64,000 nucleotides of DNA. It comes from DAOUBP01 sp964513075. Lineage in GTDB: Bacteria > Chloroflexota > Anaerolineae > CG2-30-64-16. The stretch's first letter is position 1; each line of letters opens with the position of its first letter. Below, in pieces: positions 1 to 8,929 of this stretch. The stretch is taken from NCBI GenBank assembly GCA_964513075.1, contig CAZELR010000006.1, positions 44,935 to 108,934 on the forward strand. The letters run 5' to 3'. A program made the translations under genes and the position numbers. The notes beneath the pieces were generated by a model. The model was not told the origin of the DNA, made no database searches, and saw nothing but the letters and a program-made list of their open reading frames with translations.

Positions 1-782
1 GTCTGCCGCAATACGCCGACCCAGGACTATGCGCATATCTGACTAAGACTGTCCCACGCTCGGTTGAGCGTGCAGTGCGCGTGCTCGCGGATTCCCAAAA
101 CACAAAAAACGACTTGATCGACCTCCTGGAGGTTCCACCGGACAAAATCTCCGTGGTGCCCGGAGGGGTAGAGCCGCGCTTTCGGCCGGTGCGGGATACG
201 GTAAGGCTTGCTGAGGTGCGCAGTCGCTACAACCTGCCCCAGTGGTTCATATTATCGGTGGGGACCATCGAGCCACGCAAAAACTTCGCTCGCTTGATCG
301 CTGCCTACGGGCAGTTACGCCGCCAGACAGGGCTTCCCCACGCGCTGGTGGTCGCGGGCAGGAATGGCTGGCTATACCAAGATATTTACGATCAGGTAGC
401 AAAAGAGGGCTTGAACGAGCATGTGCGCTTCATTGGTTTCGTGGCGGACGACGATCTGCCCGCGCTCTACACCCTGGCCGACCTGTTTGCCTTTCCCTCC
501 CTGTACGAAGGGTTCGGCTTGCCTCCACTAGAAGCAATGGCGTGCGGCACACCGGTGGTGACCAGCAATCGCTCCAGCCTGCCTGAGGCAGTGGGGTCTG
601 CGGCATTGCAGGTAGAGCCCGAAGACAACGATGCCCTCGCGGATGCGATGGCGCGGGTACTGGGCAATGCCAATCTGCGTATGCGTCTGGCGGACCTGGG
701 TCGGGCGCAGGCGGCTCGCTTCACGTGGAAGAGCGCAGCCGCGAAGCTTTTGGAAGCTTACCAATTGACAGCAACAAGCTGA
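1..782 (+). CDS. Glycosyltransferase family 4 (5'-truncated)
   Basis: C-terminal part of a retaining GT4 (GT-B fold) glycosyltransferase, probably transferring a sugar from a nucleotide donor onto an envelope polysaccharide or glycolipid. The frame is open to the window edge, with upstream codons reading VPRSVERAVRVLADS, as expected before the donor domain, so the GTG at 75 is internal. Visible motifs are SVGTIEPRKNF (start of the C-terminal Rossmann domain), the hydrophobic AdlfafPSlYEGFGLP stretch and LEAMACGTPVV with the E-x7-E donor-binding region. It ends 13 bp before the next gene, which suggests co-transcription. Acceptor and donor cannot be read from the sequence. Confidence 0.9.
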   Translation, partial: LPQYADPGLCAYLTKTVPRSVERAVRVLADSQNTKNDLIDLLEVPPDKISVVPGGVEPRFRPVRDTVRLAEVRSRYNLPQWFILSVGTIEPRKNFARLIAAYGQLRRQTGLPHALVVAGRNGWLYQDIYDQVAKEGLNEHVRFIGFVADDDLPALYTLADLFAFPSLYEGFGLPPLEAMACGTPVVTSNRSSLPEAVGSAALQVEPEDNDALADAMARVLGNANLRMRLADLGRAQAARFTWKSAAAKLLEAYQLTATS

Positions 783-795
783 GAGGAGCCGCATA

Positions 796-1443
796 TTGCT
801 CGCTCGCATCACCAACCGCCCGTCCTCAAGCCGCCGCTGGATCGTGCTAACGGCTATCGGGATTCTTGGCGTGGTTGGCTACTTCAGCCCTTGGATCCCG
901 CACAAGGCCGCCGGTTTAGTCATTACAGGACTCGATTTGGCAGAATACGTTAAATTTCTGCCCGAGGTCATGTCTGGGCAAACCCCGTTGCGACGCGAGG
1001 CGTTTTACGTACCGTTAGCAGCAGGCAGCCTCATCGCCACGCTTCTCGCCAGTCGTCCCAAGCTAGGCATCCTGCGAGGACTACTGTTCCTGGCAGCGAT
1101 TACTTTGGCGCTGGCACAGTTGCCGCCCGCCTGGAGCCCAAGCGCACTGCGGGCGCCTGAGTTTCGCACCCAAACCATGGCCATCCTTCTTTGCCTGGCT
1201 ACGATACCACTGGTCATGCTTATCAGATACCTGCCAGACCGACTGATTCTGGTCAGCGTCAGCTTGCTGGCGCTGGTCGCTGCTTTATGGCCGGCATGGA
1301 GCTTCTTGCAGGTGCGCCCCGCGATTGCTGCCGCCTACAACACGCCGTTGCCACTAGGATGGGGCTTCTGGACTTGCCTGGTCGGATACGCCGGGCTAGC
1401 ATTTCTCAGCCTGGCCTTTGCGCTCGAAAGGCGCTCAAGGTAA
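796..1443 (+). CDS. Polytopic membrane protein of unknown function
   Basis: A 215-residue protein with about six hydrophobic segments (roughly residues 14-33, 70-86, 90-110, 127-146, 150-170, 190-210), so an integral membrane protein. No family motif is recognised. The start is TTG at 796, chosen because GAGAGGAG sits 8 nt upstream and overlaps the stop of the glycosyltransferase, which points to translational coupling. It may be an accessory membrane component of the same envelope pathway, but that rests only on position. Confidence 0.75.
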   Translation: MLARITNRPSSSRRWIVLTAIGILGVVGYFSPWIPHKAAGLVITGLDLAEYVKFLPEVMSGQTPLRREAFYVPLAAGSLIATLLASRPKLGILRGLLFLAAITLALAQLPPAWSPSALRAPEFRTQTMAILLCLATIPLVMLIRYLPDRLILVSVSLLALVAALWPAWSFLQVRPAIAAAYNTPLPLGWGFWTCLVGYAGLAFLSLAFALERRSR

Positions 1444-1444
1444 A

Positions 1445-1891
1445 TTGAACAACGAACCCTGGCCGGCCCAACCCGGGACTTATATGCTAGTGCTGAAGGC
1501 CAACGAGCCGCTGACCATTCAGGTAGGCCAACTGGGGAAATTCCAGGTGTCGCCTGGGTGCTACGCCTACGTCGGCAGCGCGCAGGGGCCGGGCGGTCTG
1601 CGAGCACGCGTGGCGCGCCATCTACGGCCGGTTAAGCGTCACCACTGGCACATCGACACCCTGACCGCTGCGCTGCCGGTGGCAGCGGTGATCACCTCTA
1701 CAAACCCGCGTGACCTGGAGTGCTTGTGGGTGCGTCGCTTACTGGCCCTGCCGGGCACTACCGCCCCCATCCCTGGGTTCGGCAGCAGCGATTGTCGCGC
1801 CGGCTGCCCTGCACACCTGATAAAGATGCCAGCAGGATTCGATTGGGAGACATGGGACACTGATGACAACTGCCGATCAAGGGCAACCTGA
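1445..1891 (+). CDS. DUF123 / GIY-YIG-like nuclease family protein
   Basis: Small protein of the DUF123 group of the GIY-YIG superfamily (Uri-type). Visible are PGTYMLVL, the YAYVGSAQGPGGL block equivalent to the YIG half-motif, RHLRPVKRHHWHIDTL, and the C-terminal FGSSDCRAGCPAHL with a Cys pair. Family members are presumed structure-specific nucleases or nucleic-acid binders; none of that is demonstrated here. The TTG at 1445 is preferred, since the upstream ATG at 1418 lies inside the previous gene and AAGG precedes the TTG. The 3' end overlaps the next gene by 29 nt, giving a tight four-gene plus-strand cluster. Confidence 0.75.
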   Translation: MNNEPWPAQPGTYMLVLKANEPLTIQVGQLGKFQVSPGCYAYVGSAQGPGGLRARVARHLRPVKRHHWHIDTLTAALPVAAVITSTNPRDLECLWVRRLLALPGTTAPIPGFGSSDCRAGCPAHLIKMPAGFDWETWDTDDNCRSRAT

Positions 1892-2507
1892 CATCGCACA
1901 ACTGCTGATCAACGCGATCCGCACGGAGGATGACACTGCCGCCGAGCGCGCCGTGAAAGCCTTTGCGGGCCGAAGCGATCTGTTGCCGGCACTGCGCCCC
2001 CTCCTGGCTGATACCGACATGGATCGACGCTGGTGGGCCGTACGCACGCTGGCTGTTATAGGTGGCGCCGAGGCTGCGGCCGCAGCGGTCGAACACCTGG
2101 AAGATCCTGATGAGGCAACACGCTGCGCGGCTGCGCTGGCGTTAGGCCAACTGGGCGCGGCTGCAGCAGTGCCGGCGCTGATTGCTCGGCTGGCAGATTC
2201 CAGCGGATGGGTGCGCGACTCAGCCGCCGACGCGCTGGCGCTGGTCGGTGAACCTGCGTTGCCAGCGTTAGTGGCCGCGTTGGCTTCGCAGCATGACGGC
2301 GTTAGAGTGCGCGCCGCGGCCGCCCTGCGCAAAATAGCCATCCCCAAGCTGAGCGGGGTGCTCGTCACTGAATATCCCCCGCCTTATTGGCTTGCGGTCA
2401 ATGCCCTATTTGTAGCACTCAATGACCCCAACCACTTGGTGCGCCATAACGCTTATGAGGCGCTGGATCATCTGGGGTTGCTGGAGAGCATGCTGGTTGC
2501 GCCGTGA
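1863..2507 (+). CDS. HEAT-repeat protein
   Basis: A 214-residue alpha-helical repeat protein. From about residue 40 to 175 there are successive ~31-residue HEAT/PBS-lyase-like repeats of the type WWAVRTLAVIGG, TRCAAALALGQLG, WVRDSAADALALVG and VRVRAAAALRKIA. Such proteins act as scaffolds for protein-protein contacts. The ATG lies inside the end of the preceding gene, so translation is probably coupled. It ends 3 bp from the convergent methyltransferase; no terminator hairpin is evident in that gap. The partner protein is unknown. Confidence 0.85.
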   Translation: MTTADQGQPDIAQLLINAIRTEDDTAAERAVKAFAGRSDLLPALRPLLADTDMDRRWWAVRTLAVIGGAEAAAAAVEHLEDPDEATRCAAALALGQLGAAAAVPALIARLADSSGWVRDSAADALALVGEPALPALVAALASQHDGVRVRAAAALRKIAIPKLSGVLVTEYPPPYWLAVNALFVALNDPNHLVRHNAYEALDHLGLLESMLVAP

Positions 2508-2510
2508 TAC

Positions 2511-3095
2511 TTACCGCGTGACGACGAGCCATACATTAAAATGGTCACGCTCCAACAAGAGCTGATGGGCACCTTGAGCTTCAAATAGCGCCGCCAGATC
2601 GGCCGGCGCCAGAAAACGACTTCCCATCAGCAACACCTTTTCCATCAGCGCTAGCAGCTTAACTCCCTGCCGCGTGATGTCAGGCTCCTCTACTACCAAA
2701 CGACCGCCAGGCCGCAACACGCGCAGCAATTCGGCCGCGGCTGCCGGTTGGGCCAGGGCCGGGGATGGCGCTACGAAATGGTGAAAGGCATCCACCACAA
2801 GCAGCCGGTCAATGCTGGCATCGGGGAACGGCAGCCGCAGCACGCTGCCCAAAACAGCCATCAGCGCTTTCTCTCGCGCGCGCCGGACCATCTGGGGTGA
2901 CAGGTCGTATACCACCACACGCGCGTCCTCGGCGACCAGACCTATGGCGCGGCGCCCAGTGCCGCCTCCCACATCCAAGACGAGCTGGCCGGGCGCAACA
3001 GCCAGTAACTTCTGCAGACGGTCGTCCTCCGGCCTGCTGAAGATCCGATCGTACCATCGTGCAATGACATCAAAATGATCGAAGGGAAGCTTCAT
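2511..3095 (-). CDS. Class I SAM-dependent methyltransferase
   Basis: A 194-residue methyltransferase. Motif I (LVLDVGGGTGRRAIG, residues ~35-50) is the SAM-binding glycine loop; VVYDLSPQMVRRAREKA follows as motif II, then LPFPDASIDRLLVVDAFHHF as motif IV, and LRPGGRLVVEEPD. The layout resembles the UbiE/Methyltransf_11 group; the substrate is not predictable. The start overlaps the stop of the DUF364 gene by 4 nt (ATGA), so it is translationally coupled as the last gene of the minus-strand operon that starts with the C11 protease. Confidence 0.88.
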   Translation of the reverse strand: MKLPFDHFDVIARWYDRIFSRPEDDRLQKLLAVAPGQLVLDVGGGTGRRAIGLVAEDARVVVYDLSPQMVRRAREKALMAVLGSVLRLPFPDASIDRLLVVDAFHHFVAPSPALAQPAAAAELLRVLRPGGRLVVEEPDITRQGVKLLALMEKVLLMGSRFLAPADLAALFEAQGAHQLLLERDHFNVWLVVTR

Positions 3096-3859
3096 CGCAT
3101 CAGTGTCAGCATACGCTTGCCTATAATTTGGCGGAAGTTGGCTCCCTGACCCACCGCTGCCAGCACCGCAGGGATATCGGTCACCACCGTGCCTGAGATC
3201 GCGTCGACACCGTAGTCAAACAGAAGCGGTGTCAGGGGAGTTGTGGCGCCCAAGACCAACACATAGGCTTCAGGGCGGCATAAGGCTGCCAAACTCTCAA
3301 AGGTGCCGTTTACTAACGTCATCCCAGTGATCGCCACTACGTCGGCCTGAGGGAGCACGGCAGGCGCCTCAGAAGCAGGCAGATCGCCTGGACCAGGATT
3401 AAGCTCCAGCACCCAACACCTGTCGGCTGCCTGATACACCTCGGGTACAAAGGGGAAGTGGCCCACGATGGCCACCCTGCGCCCGCTGCCCCGCTCCAGG
3501 ATCAACTTCTCGGCATTGCGATCAACGCACGCAGCTAAATCCACCTCCAGCAACGCATTGAAAGCCGCAAAGCCGATACTCCGCTCTGTCAAGCTCTCGG
3601 AGCGCATCCAGCCCGCCAAATCAAATGCAGGCAAACCGACGAGTTTGCCTGCGTCGCGCACCGCCGGTTGGCCATGTTCCAAGTCATGCACGATCTGCGT
3701 CGAGGCCAATCCCGCACGCGTGCCGCGCACAGTCTCGACCACCACAACGGTCCAATGCGTGCCGACGCGGATATCGACCACAGGGCCATTCAAAGATCGC
3801 GCAGCCAATAACCGATCGATCAACGCCGCGCGGTCACTCCCATTCGCTGATTCGTTCAT
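3092..3859 (-). CDS. DUF4213/DUF364 family protein (putative metal-chelate related)
   Basis: A 255-residue protein with an N-terminal DUF4213-like half and a C-terminal Rossmann-like DUF364 half. Recognisable stretches are VAIVGHFPFVPE, LELNPGPGDLPASEA, LPQADVVAITGMTLVNGT, LVLGATTPLTPLLFDYG and SGTVVTD. Family members have been linked loosely to heavy-metal chelation and transition-metal genes, but the reaction is unknown. It lies 11 bp after tex and overlaps the methyltransferase by 4 nt. Confidence 0.85.
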   Translation of the reverse strand: MNESANGSDRAALIDRLLAARSLNGPVVDIRVGTHWTVVVVETVRGTRAGLASTQIVHDLEHGQPAVRDAGKLVGLPAFDLAGWMRSESLTERSIGFAAFNALLEVDLAACVDRNAEKLILERGSGRRVAIVGHFPFVPEVYQAADRCWVLELNPGPGDLPASEAPAVLPQADVVAITGMTLVNGTFESLAALCRPEAYVLVLGATTPLTPLLFDYGVDAISGTVVTDIPAVLAAVGQGANFRQIIGKRMLTLMR

Positions 3860-3870
3860 TCGTTGATTTC

Positions 3871-6144
3871 CTACCCAACCATGCTGAGTCCAATCCGCCC
3901 GCGCTCACGGTCAATGCTGATCACGGTGACATCGACCACGTCGCCTACACTCACTACCGCGTGTGGGTTCCGCACGAACTGCTTGGCCATCTTGCTGACG
4001 TGCACCAGCCCATCCTGTTTGACGCCGATATCGACAAAAGCGCCAAAATCAACAACGTTACGCACCGTGCCCTTCAGAACCAGCCCCTCGGCCAAGTCGT
4101 CAATGCTCAGCACGTCGCGGCGCAGGATCACTGGCGGTAGATCTGAACGCGGGTCGCGGCCCGGCCGCAACAACGCCTCCACGATGTCATGCAAAGTCGG
4201 CTCACCGATGCCGAGAAGCGAGGCGGTGGCCGACCAAACATCGGTCCCATTTTCCTCGCACCACTTTCGAAGCCGCTCCGGGAGGTCATGCATGCGCAGG
4301 TTCAGGCCTGCAAGCTCTAGCAGCGCCCTGGTGGCGTCATAGCTCTCCGGATGGATCGTCGTATTGTCCAGTGGGTTGCGACTATCCGATACACGCAGGA
4401 AGCCGGCGGCCTGCTCGAACGCCTTCGGTCCCAGTCCTTTCACCTTCTTGAGTTCGGAGCGCGAAGCAAAGGGGCCATTTTCATCCCGGTGTGCGACGAT
4501 GGCGCCTGCCACCTTCTTGCTGATGCCCGCCACGTAGCTTAGTAGCGCCGCTGATGCAGTATTGACGTCAACACCAACATAATTGACGACTGACTCCACT
4601 ACCGCATCTACCGCCCCGGCCAGCGTCTTCTGGTCCACGTCGTGTTGATAGAGGCCCACACCAATGCTTTGTGGATCAATCTTGACCAGCTCGGCCAATG
4701 GATCCTGCAACCGCCGGGCGATCGAAACCGCGCCGCGCATAGAGACGTCCAGATCGGGGAACTCAGCGCGAGCCACATCGGACGCGGAGTAAACCGACGC
4801 GCCCGCTTCACTGACCATCACATAAGCAAGATGAGACGCAGTCTGCACACGGCTGGACGCGGACGAACGCGGATTATCTTTTTGATCTGCTCTGTGTGAA
4901 TCCGTGTGAATCTGTGTCCCCTGAATCAACTCCGCGACTAACGCCTCGGTCTCACGACTGGCAGTGCCGTTTCCGATGGCGATCACGCTGATCCGGTCCT
5001 GGTCGATCAACCCAGCAAGAATGTGCAGCGATTTGTCGCGGTCGTTGCGCGGCTCGTGGGGGTAGATCGTGGCTGTGTGTAGCAGCTTGCCGGTGGCATC
5101 TACTGTCGCCACCTTGCAGCCGGTACGGAAACCAGGGTCGATACCCATCACAGCGCGCTCCTTCAGCGGCGGCTGGAGCAGCAAGTTGCGCAGATTGGCT
5201 GCAAAAACCTGGATGGCATGATCATCAGCGTAATCGCCCAACTGCCCACTCACCTCGCGCTCAACCGAGGGGCGTAGGAGGCGCTCGTAGCCATCTTCAA
5301 CGGCCAGGCGCACCTGCTGTCCCGCAGCCGTTGCCGGCATTGCAATCCAGGCCGCGGCCACATCGTTGACGATGGAAGCATCAGGGGTTTCGATAGTCAC
5401 CTTAAGGCTGCCGTCCGCCGCTCCTCGCTTGAGCGCCAACCATTGGTGCGGCTGGACTGCTCGGAGCGCAGTGCGGAACTCATAATAGACGCGATAACGC
5501 CCCTCCTTATCAGCATCATCGTCCGCGCGCCGGCTGATGACGAATCCCTCCGCGGCGAAACGCCGGCGCACCAGGCCCCGCGTCGACGCATCGTCGCTCG
5601 CCTGCTCCCCAAGGATATCGCGCGCACCGGCCAGGGCAGCCGCCGCATCCGGCACCTGGTCGGTAATATACTCCGCAGCCCATTGTAGGGGCGATCCCTC
5701 CATGGTCGCCGTGGCAGAGGCAGACACGAGGGCGCCGCCTCGACATGCGGCCAGTAACACCTGCGCCAGCGGCTCCAACCCGCGCTCACGCGCGATTTGG
5801 GCGCGAGTCTGGCGCTTGGGCTTATAGGGGCGGTAGAGGTCCTCCACGGCCTGAAGCGTAGCTGCAGCGTCCAGTTGCGCGGCCAGTTCGTCAGTCAGCT
5901 TGCCCTGCTCGGTAATCTCAGCCTTCACCGCTACCTTGCGTTCAGCCAGCTTGCGCAGGTAGTCCAGTCGGGTTTGGATGTCCCGAATCTGCACTTCATC
6001 CAGCCCGCCGGTAACCTCCTTGCGGTAACGCGCAATGAAGGGGATGGTGTTGCCGTCGTCCAGGAGCCTAACGGTGGCAGTGACCTGGGAAACGGAAATC
6101 TTAAGCTCGTGAGCGATGAGTTCGTTGATGGGAGGTAGAATCAA
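3871..6144 (-). CDS. tex: Tex, RNA-binding transcription accessory protein
   Basis: Tex-family protein of 757 residues (usual ~720-780). Order: N-terminal helical region with IPFIARYRKEVTGGLDE, a YqgF/RNase H-like domain beginning GIDPGFRTGCKVATVD (~335), VSEAGASVYSASDVA and SIARRLQDPLAELVKIDP, helix-hairpin-helix repeats (KVKGLGPKAFEQ, ~540), and a C-terminal S1 domain (GLVLKGTVRNVVDFGAFVDIG, ~670-740). Tex binds nucleic acid and influences transcription and stress responses. The start is TTG at 6144 with GGAG 8 nt upstream. Between the YqgF core and the SEAGAS motif there is an extra in-frame stretch (residues ~408-430) whose DNA looks like an intergenic repeat; see the repeat entry at 4855. 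Confidence 0.95.
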   Translation of the reverse strand: MILPPINELIAHELKISVSQVTATVRLLDDGNTIPFIARYRKEVTGGLDEVQIRDIQTRLDYLRKLAERKVAVKAEITEQGKLTDELAAQLDAAATLQAVEDLYRPYKPKRQTRAQIARERGLEPLAQVLLAACRGGALVSASATATMEGSPLQWAAEYITDQVPDAAAALAGARDILGEQASDDASTRGLVRRRFAAEGFVISRRADDDADKEGRYRVYYEFRTALRAVQPHQWLALKRGAADGSLKVTIETPDASIVNDVAAAWIAMPATAAGQQVRLAVEDGYERLLRPSVEREVSGQLGDYADDHAIQVFAANLRNLLLQPPLKERAVMGIDPGFRTGCKVATVDATGKLLHTATIYPHEPRNDRDKSLHILAGLIDQDRISVIAIGNGTASRETEALVAELIQGTQIHTDSHRADQKDNPRSSASSRVQTASHLAYVMVSEAGASVYSASDVARAEFPDLDVSMRGAVSIARRLQDPLAELVKIDPQSIGVGLYQHDVDQKTLAGAVDAVVESVVNYVGVDVNTASAALLSYVAGISKKVAGAIVAHRDENGPFASRSELKKVKGLGPKAFEQAAGFLRVSDSRNPLDNTTIHPESYDATRALLELAGLNLRMHDLPERLRKWCEENGTDVWSATASLLGIGEPTLHDIVEALLRPGRDPRSDLPPVILRRDVLSIDDLAEGLVLKGTVRNVVDFGAFVDIGVKQDGLVHVSKMAKQFVRNPHAVVSVGDVVDVTVISIDRERGRIGLSMVG
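4855..4921. repeat. In-frame intergenic-type repeat inside tex
   Basis: A 67-bp block with internal near-duplications: GATTCACAC twice in tandem on the minus strand, and a GGACGCGGACGAACGCGGA stretch at the other end. In tex it encodes a polar low-complexity loop (residues ~408-430, including IHTDSHRADQKDN) that the family normally lacks between the AELI and YVMVSEAGAS blocks. The DNA is AT-richer than its surroundings and resembles the dispersed 'cacacggattcacac' class of noncoding repeats seen in many draft genomes. Confidence 0.65.
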
Positions 6145-6204
6145 AATGGAAGCTCCGTTCGCGTCAATATGCCCGGCACTCTCGAAAAGCGCCGGCCAAG
6201 CAAA

Positions 6205-8928
6205 TCACCCCTTCACGCGCTTCTGTAATTCATACAGCTTGTTGAGCGCGGCCAGCGGACTGAGGCTATTCACGTCGAGGGCGCGCAGCTCAGCAATCAC
6301 CGGATCTTCAGCGGAGAAAAGCGGGAGCTGGTGTAGGGTGGCAGGCAGAACCGAACGCCGCGGGCCAGCCGCGCCGGAGGCTTCCAGATCGGCCAAAATT
6401 TCCTGGGCGCGGGCGATCACCGGCTTAGGCAGACCGGCAAGCTGCGCCACATGAACACCATAAGAGCGGTCGGCTGCGCCGGGTGCAATCTTGTGCAGAA
6501 AGACAACGGTTTCGCCTTGCTCGGCCACGGCTACATTGAAGTTGACCACATGCGGCAGCCGCTCGGCCAGGTCGGTCAGTTCGTGGTAATGCGTGGCGAA
6601 CAGCGTCTTCGCACGCAGGCCGGGGTGATTGTGAATGTACTCAACAACGGCCCAGGCAATCGCCAGACCATCATAAGTGCTGGTGCCGCGACCGATCTCA
6701 TCGAGGATCAGCAGCGACCGGCTGGTGGCATGGTGCAGAATGTTGGCAGCCTCCACCATCTCAACCATAAAGGTCGATTGGCCGCGTGCAATCTCATCTG
6801 AGGCACCGATGCGGGTGAAGATGCGATCCACGAGCCCGATGTGCGCCGACTCGGCCGGCACGAAAGCCCCGATCTGTGCCAGCAGCACGATTAACGCCAC
6901 CTGCCGTAGAGCCGTCGATTTGCCGGCCATATTGGGGCCGGTGAGGATAATGATGGCCTGTTCGGGTGAGAGGTACGCGTCGTTAGGCGTGAAAGGCTCC
7001 CCGGTCAGAAACTTCTCCACCACGGGATGCCGACCGGCCTTGATATCGATAATGCCGTCATCAGCCAGCCTGGGACGAATGTAGCGATTTACCTCAGCAA
7101 CCTCAGCCAGCGCCGCAGCAACATCCAGGTCGGCGACAGCCGCCGCGATCGCAAGCAGTCGAGGCGCAGCCGCCGCGATCTGGGCTAGCACCCCGCGAAA
7201 GATCTGCCCTTCCAATTCCAGGATGCGTTCCTCAGCGTTGAGCACCAGTGATTCGTATTCCTTCAAGTCCGGCGTGATGTAGCGCTCCGCATTGACCAGT
7301 GTCTGCTTGCGAATGTAATCCGCCGGCACCAGGCCGGCGTTGGCGGTGGTGACCTCGATGTAATAACCAAAGACCTTGTTGTAGCCAACCTTCAACGACT
7401 TGATGCCAGTGCGCGTCCGCTCGACCGATTCCAGGTTAGCGATCCACATCTTGGCGTCGCGCGTAGCAAGATGAATACCGTCCAACTCGGCTGAAAAACC
7501 GGGGCGAATGATCCCGGTCGTGGCCAACGTCGCGGGCGGGTCGTCGGTAATGGCCTGCGCGAGAAGCGTGGCAATATCGGGGCAGGATTGAAGGTTCAAA
7601 GTTGAAGGCGGAGGGTCAGCGTTGATTGATCTTTCAACTTTTAGCTTTGAGCCTGTAGCCTGTAACTGATCTACGCGAGCCAACGCTTCGCGGATGCCCA
7701 ACAGGTCACGCGGAAGTGCAATGCCCTGAGCGCAGCGGTTGGTCCAGCGCTCCAGGTCGCCGAGACCGCGCAGGACTTGGCGAAGCCCGGCGCGCAAGAT
7801 GCCGTCTTGCTGCCAGGCAGCCACGGCGTCGAGCCGAGCATCGATAGCCGCGACATCCAGCAGCGGCTGACTAAGCCGCTTGCGCAGCAGGCGGCCGCCC
7901 ATCGGGGTCAGGGTAGCGTCCAATACCCCCAAGAGTGAGCCTTGGGTGGAGCCGCCGCGGAGACTCTCGGTCAACTCCAGGTTGCGCCGCGTGGCCTCGT
8001 CAAGGGTCATGAACTCGGATGTGCTGTAAGTGCGCAAGCCGGCAAGCTGGGGCAGGCTGTCTTTTTGCGTTTCCTGTAGATACTGAAGCAGCGCGCCCGC
8101 GGCCCGAACCGCCAATGAACTATCGTCACAGCCGAAACCGGCCAGGGATGCGGCCCTGAAATGATCGAGCAGCGCCTGGCGCGCAGTGGTCTCTTCGAAG
8201 CGCCAGGCCACGTAAGGGGTAATATGGTAGGCTTGGGCAATCTGCACCGGCAGGGCATCGGAGGGATGGCGCTGGAGGCGCGACGCGGTTTGCGCGCTGC
8301 GGCCTTCGGGGCCACCCGACGACATGCCGGGCTCCTCTGTGCCTCCGCTCCTCTGTGCCCAGCGCGGGTCTTTGGCAGGATAAAGAAGCTCCGCCGGCGC
8401 CAGCCGGCTAAGCTCCTCAGAGACGCGGCGCAGGACATCCGCGCCATTGGCAATCTCAGTGACCGCAAACTCGCCGGTGGTGATGTCGGCATAGGCCAGG
8501 CCAGCCCTGAGCAGACGGCCTGTCGGCTCTGAGTCGAGCACCACCGCTACAACGTAATTGTTGCGCTTCTCAGACAGCAGCCCCGGCTCCACGAGGGTGC
8601 CGGGCGTCACGACCCGCCGCACGATGCGCGGCACTAGCTTTTCGCCTTTGGGAGGCTCATTGCCAAGCTGCTCAGCGATAGCTACCTTGTAACCGGCGTT
8701 GATTAGCTTGGCAATGTAGGTGTCGACCGCGTGGTAGGGCACACCGGCCAAGGGAACGCGCTGGTCCGCGCCCACGGGTCGCGAGGTGAGCACAACATCA
8801 CAGACCGACGCGACAAGCTTGGCATCGTCATCGAAGGTCTCGTAAAAGTCACCCAGGCGGAAGAAAAGCACGATATCCGGGTACTGTTTCTTCAACGCCA
8901 GGTACTGGGAACGCATAGGTGTCGTCAT
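6205..8928 (-). CDS. mutS: DNA mismatch repair protein MutS
   Basis: MutS1-type mismatch recognition ATPase, 907 residues (usual ~850-880). The N-terminal mismatch-binding domain has DIVLFFRLGDFYETFDDDA with the Phe-x-Glu wedge motif; the C-terminal ABC ATPase has Walker A TGPNMAGKST (~660), Walker B LLILDEIGRGTSTYDG and KTLFATHYHELTDL. The C-terminal LSPLAALNKLYELQK helix is present. It begins 1 bp after the CHAT gene stop, so it is coupled to it. No mutL is in the window. Excess length comes from two low-complexity inserts (residues ~190-215 and ~421-447) that look like repeat insertions. Confidence 0.97.
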   Translation of the reverse strand: MTTPMRSQYLALKKQYPDIVLFFRLGDFYETFDDDAKLVASVCDVVLTSRPVGADQRVPLAGVPYHAVDTYIAKLINAGYKVAIAEQLGNEPPKGEKLVPRIVRRVVTPGTLVEPGLLSEKRNNYVVAVVLDSEPTGRLLRAGLAYADITTGEFAVTEIANGADVLRRVSEELSRLAPAELLYPAKDPRWAQRSGGTEEPGMSSGGPEGRSAQTASRLQRHPSDALPVQIAQAYHITPYVAWRFEETTARQALLDHFRAASLAGFGCDDSSLAVRAAGALLQYLQETQKDSLPQLAGLRTYSTSEFMTLDEATRRNLELTESLRGGSTQGSLLGVLDATLTPMGGRLLRKRLSQPLLDVAAIDARLDAVAAWQQDGILRAGLRQVLRGLGDLERWTNRCAQGIALPRDLLGIREALARVDQLQATGSKLKVERSINADPPPSTLNLQSCPDIATLLAQAITDDPPATLATTGIIRPGFSAELDGIHLATRDAKMWIANLESVERTRTGIKSLKVGYNKVFGYYIEVTTANAGLVPADYIRKQTLVNAERYITPDLKEYESLVLNAEERILELEGQIFRGVLAQIAAAAPRLLAIAAAVADLDVAAALAEVAEVNRYIRPRLADDGIIDIKAGRHPVVEKFLTGEPFTPNDAYLSPEQAIIILTGPNMAGKSTALRQVALIVLLAQIGAFVPAESAHIGLVDRIFTRIGASDEIARGQSTFMVEMVEAANILHHATSRSLLILDEIGRGTSTYDGLAIAWAVVEYIHNHPGLRAKTLFATHYHELTDLAERLPHVVNFNVAVAEQGETVVFLHKIAPGAADRSYGVHVAQLAGLPKPVIARAQEILADLEASGAAGPRRSVLPATLHQLPLFSAEDPVIAELRALDVNSLSPLAALNKLYELQKRVKG
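7588..7668. repeat. In-frame repeat-like insert in mutS (lever/core region)
   Basis: On the minus strand this block reads as AT-rich, internally repetitive DNA (CAGGCTACAGGCT, then CAAAGCTAAAAGTTGAAAG and TTCAACTTTGAACCTTCAA), unlike flanking mutS. It encodes about 27 residues (SKLKVERSINADPPPSTLNL) in a loop where MutS homologues vary. The reading frame is kept. Confidence 0.6.
8333..8362. repeat. In-frame direct repeat inside mutS N-terminal half
   Basis: On the minus strand GGCACAGAGGAGC occurs twice within 30 bp, separated by GGA. The 'cacagagga' type of direct repeat is usually noncoding. Here it is translated as part of a Gly/Ser/Glu-rich loop around MutS residues 190-199, between the mismatch-binding and connector domains. 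Confidence 0.6.
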
Positions 8929-8929
8929 A

